Positions 61,046 through 64,000 of a DNA stretch of 64,000 nt are shown here, one piece after another; the first letter of the stretch is position 1; each line of letters starts with the position of its first letter. The DNA lies in NCBI GenBank assembly GCA_963969495.1, contig OZ018328.1, forward strand, positions 127,736,045 to 127,800,044. The letters run 5' to 3'. This DNA comes from Ceratothoa steindachneri. Its lineage: Eukaryota; Arthropoda; Malacostraca; Isopoda; Cymothoidae. A program made the position numbers and the translations under genes. Below the pieces are notes generated by a model. It saw only the letters and a list, made by a program, of their open reading frames with translations, was not told where the DNA came from and ran no database searches.

Positions 61046-61419
61046 CTAAAAAGACAGAATCGTGTATTAATCTTAAATTTATTAATTAACGGAGTCTATT
61101 TTCATGCGAGATGGAAGTGTGCACCTACGAAAATCAACTGTTTTTATAATAAAATGGGTTGGTAATGTGTCGATAACTTAGATCGCTAATGATCTTTTGT
61201 GGAAACATTAAATTTTATTTGTATTATTCCCTCTCTAAATGTGCATTAAATTTTATTGAGACTAAGCTTGTACGGATGCTATCAACCAAAGTTTTACTAA
61301 AAGTAATGAAAATATTTAAAAAATATTAAATGAAAATGTGATCACCCATTATCTTCAAACTGGTAAGTGATGGTAGAAGACTCGTAAAAGAAACATTTTC
61401 TAAATATAAATACCTAAAC

Positions 61420-61610
61420 TTCGATGCATAGGGAACACAGAGGCGTTGAATTCTGATCTGGAATCTGGGATCTGGAATCTGTTTTCAACAAAAAGAGGAT
61501 CCCAACTAGCCGGAGAAGCGACTTTGTAATTTGGCATCGTGTCACCTGGAAGTTGCCCTTTAGGGTAGAGTATTCGATAGTCAGAGTTCTGGGATGATGT
61601 GGAATGCCTC
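61420..61610 (-). CDS. Gene A, most 5' exon seen
   Basis: On the minus strand the acceptor ATATCTCTTTTCAG precedes 191 nt (1 + 189 + 1), followed by a weak donor GTTTAG. The 63 codons are open and read RHSTSSQNSDYRILYPKGQL, then PASWDPLFVENRFQIPDSRS and EFNASVFPMHR. The trailing A and the next exon's GT make Ser. The donor is not consensus, but the phase fit supports it. Upstream exons must lie above 61,610, but none is recognised before the window ends. Confidence 0.8.
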
Positions 61611-63083
61611 CTGAAAAGAGATATTTGTAAGTTTTACCCTGGATAGAATTATGCGATAACGAACCCCGCTCCACGTTCTATTGCAAACCATTTTCCATGG
61701 CTTTGCTATTCATGAATACTTCATAAGTGTTTGTCATATTTCCGCTCTAAACGTATATAATATATGCCACTTAGATAAAATCGGACTAGTTTAAATATTA
61801 GGTTAAAAAGAACCTTACTACATATCGCACTTGCTCGATCTGTGTGACAGTCTAAATTCCCTCAATAGGAATGGATTTGCATACATTAAAAGCGAGGTGA
61901 GCTTGAAGCGATAGTCGGAAGAATTTTTACTTGTTTTCTATGCCTCACTACTCGCAAAATCTTTCAAATATCTACAGTTATTACACTCCTCGTGAAAATC
62001 CTAAGTTTCATATCATAATATTGTGCAAAAATGACTCAACATTTCATTATACACAATTAGAACAATTTCTGGACAATTTCTCCCATTGTTTTCATTGTGG
62101 TTCAAGTTTAGACATTGCAGTGGCCGTGCCCTGTGAAAAAAATGAACTCAGATGATTGCACGCACAAAACAATAATTTACAATTGTACCTCGATGAATTC
62201 GAGCAACTTCGTCCTAGAACATGATCTACCCCCTCAAAAAAGAAAGAAATCTCTTGATGGACCTAATTCTCACAGAAGACATGAAAATATTTAATAGCCT
62301 TCATGTTTTTTATACAATTTCGCTGATCAAAAAAATGACTCAATGAAGCATCCTTAGATCATGACACTAACTGCAGAAGCATGTACAGTGGGCATGCTAG
62401 AAGAATAGTTTTATCAGTTTCTCTATGCTCATCTCTTTGTTACAGGCTTAATCATACTAACGTAGTTTTGCCTAATTTATTGCAAAAATAAATATGTTTT
62501 CATTTACCTACAGTTGTTTATACTAAGGCTTGTTGAGTTATAAGAGTAGAAATGCTCTTATTTCCGCTGCTACACATATCTCTGAACTTTACTCTCATAT
62601 TCTTACGGTTTCAATTCTGAAAGCGCTTTGGAGCTCTATAGTTATGATCACAAGATTTATTGTCTGGCACCCACTTTCCAAAGGTTTTACCGTTTTCCTC
62701 TCTTTATTCAGGCTTTACTAATTAGCTGTATGTTTCTTGATCCGACTCGTGGAGATAATTACATAAAATAAATTGGTAATTATCTCTTATAATTCAGGCC
62801 AATGCTTTGCCTTTTGTTCAATTTTGAGATATCTTTTCAAATACTACTTGCATTGTTGTCAGCCATGTTCGTGTTAATTAACAAAATCTAAACGCGACAT
62901 CAAGTAGTGTTGATTGACTCCTTTGTTAAACAAATGACAATTTAAACGATATACATAAGAAAATCTAAACGAATGAAACAAAGATGTGTTTTGATCTCAT
63001 CATTTATTAAAATAACTAGAATGATGCCAAGTCTAACATTAAAAACATTTGCATCCCACCAATCGATATACTTTAGGATGGCC

Positions 63084-63087
<4 letters not shown>
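61611..63087. other. Intron or flank of gene A, no clear content
   Basis: AT-rich, with short unremarkable frames and no upstream exon found. Confidence 0.5.

Positions 63088-63120
<33 letters not shown>
63088..63120. repeat. (TA)n microsatellite beside the hairpin
   Basis: TA run directly abutting the left arm of the 55-bp hairpin. A second TA run lies at about 63,266-63,288. Confidence 0.95.
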
Positions 63121-63124
<4 letters not shown>

Positions 63125-63233
63125 AGTGAAAACACTGTATAGGAGACAAAAGGTTAATTTACGAGACTAGTTTCAGTATGAAACTAGTCTCGTAAATTAA
63201 CCTTTTGGCTCCTATACAGTGGTTTCACTATCA
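63121..63233. repeat. Near-perfect hairpin, 55-bp arms and 3-nt loop
   Basis: The left arm 63,121-63,175 and right arm 63,179-63,233 are reverse complements with two mismatches, separated by GTA. TATA continues the pairing at the outer ends for about four bases. Such a palindrome would fold strongly in DNA or RNA. Confidence 0.97.
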
Positions 63234-63289
63234 TATACCATAACTCGCCATTGATTTCTTTTACTTATATATATATATATATATATAAA

Positions 63290-64000
63290 ACATCATTCGG
63301 GAATAAAAAATAAAATGTTCTTTAGATGTGGTAATAGTGCGTTTATTGATCGAGAAGACGAGAGTGAATGTTAGGAAGCCAGCCCGTGGGAGAAATATCA
63401 TGGACATTATCAATTGAGCATAGATATCATCTATATACTTTTAAAAACTTGAATTAATACATACATAATATGCATAAATTAACTCATACTATCAAAAATT
63501 ATAACGATTTAGTCTAGATATTTCAATCTATGTAAACCAGGCTTAGTGCATTATAACCAAAATAAATTATTCCTATTAATGATAAAAATAAAATAGGCCG
63601 AAATATAAAGGACACATTTAACATCTAAATATCAAAATCTAACGAAGAGGTAAAGGTCTAGCTGGGTTTCTTCTAATAATGAGGGATCTTCCTTCAATTG
63701 ATAACAAACCTCAGATTGTCTAGCACACTTTTTATACAATTACAAACCAGTAAAGACTTTAAAAACAAATAGAGACTAGATCAAAATAGGGGGAAAGAAA
63801 CTTTTATTAAGCTCCTAGCTAGTGACTATCTTCTAGAGCATAAGCCCTTGTAGACCCGCGTAGACAGAACGGCCAGAATTTCGTTATCCAGGAGATACGC
63901 CCTGCATTACTGCGAAGAAGTGGGGTGTGGCTCTTTGCAAATGACAAACTTGGCCATAAACATTAGGGGCATATCGTCTACGGCCTTAGAGCAACTTAAA
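63290..64000. other. End of window, unassigned
   Basis: A GC-richer patch at 63,840-63,980 and one at 63,345-63,405 stand out from the AT-rich background. Minus-strand frames there contain AATAAA downstream, but no motif or splice pair identifies a gene. Confidence 0.35.

Overview
This is a eukaryotic nuclear window: AT-rich, low in coding density, with spliced exons, TA microsatellites and many decayed transposons. The transposon families (Tc1/mariner, hAT, piggyBac, several LINEs, Ty3/gypsy) and a multicopy protein family that I recall from arthropod genomes point to an arthropod with a large, repeat-rich genome. The species cannot be named from sequence. Nothing prokaryotic is present, and there are no operons or CRISPR arrays.

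Two host genes can be read, both on the minus strand, from splice sites plus reading-phase continuity. Gene A occupies 61,610 to 57,582: three final exons (191, 244 and 163 nt) whose phases join exactly and end in a stop codon. It encodes a Tyr/Ser/Pro-rich tail that looks disordered. Gene B occupies at least 35,461 to 3,750: five exons (86, 146, 119, 158 and 150 nt) encoding a helical, strongly coiled-coil protein. One phase break between its second and third visible exons implies a missed exon. Its 5' and 3' ends are not found. The roughly 22 kb intron between the 119- and 158-nt exons holds most of the transposons.

Layout: 1.8-3.4 kb, relic of the arthropod multicopy family; 3.75-3.9 kb and 9.7-9.9 kb, gene B exons; 10.47-13.88 kb, hAT element; 15.6-16.6 kb, AC-rich relic ORF of unknown origin; 20.6-27.6 kb, decayed gypsy element with the unusual order gag-PR-IN-RT-RNaseH; 28.0-28.2 kb, second relic of the multicopy family; 29.90-31.57 kb, complete but dead mariner-superfamily element with an internal tandem duplication; 31.9-35.5 kb, gene B exons; 37.0-38.4 kb, GT-rich relic; 38.43-38.55 kb, small MITE; 39.0-40.5 kb, solo LTR; 41.4-43.06 kb, piggyBac-like relic; 43.75-46.05 kb, minus-strand LINE; 53.3-54.2 kb, second LINE; 56.2-57.0 kb, large inverted repeat carrying two divergent tRNA-Thr-like heads; 57.6-61.6 kb, gene A with two further LINE fragments in its last intron; 63.12-63.23 kb, near-perfect 55-bp hairpin beside a TA tract.

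All transposase and polymerase ORFs carry stops or frameshifts, so no mobile element here looks able to move itself. Most short ORFs are chance or shadows.
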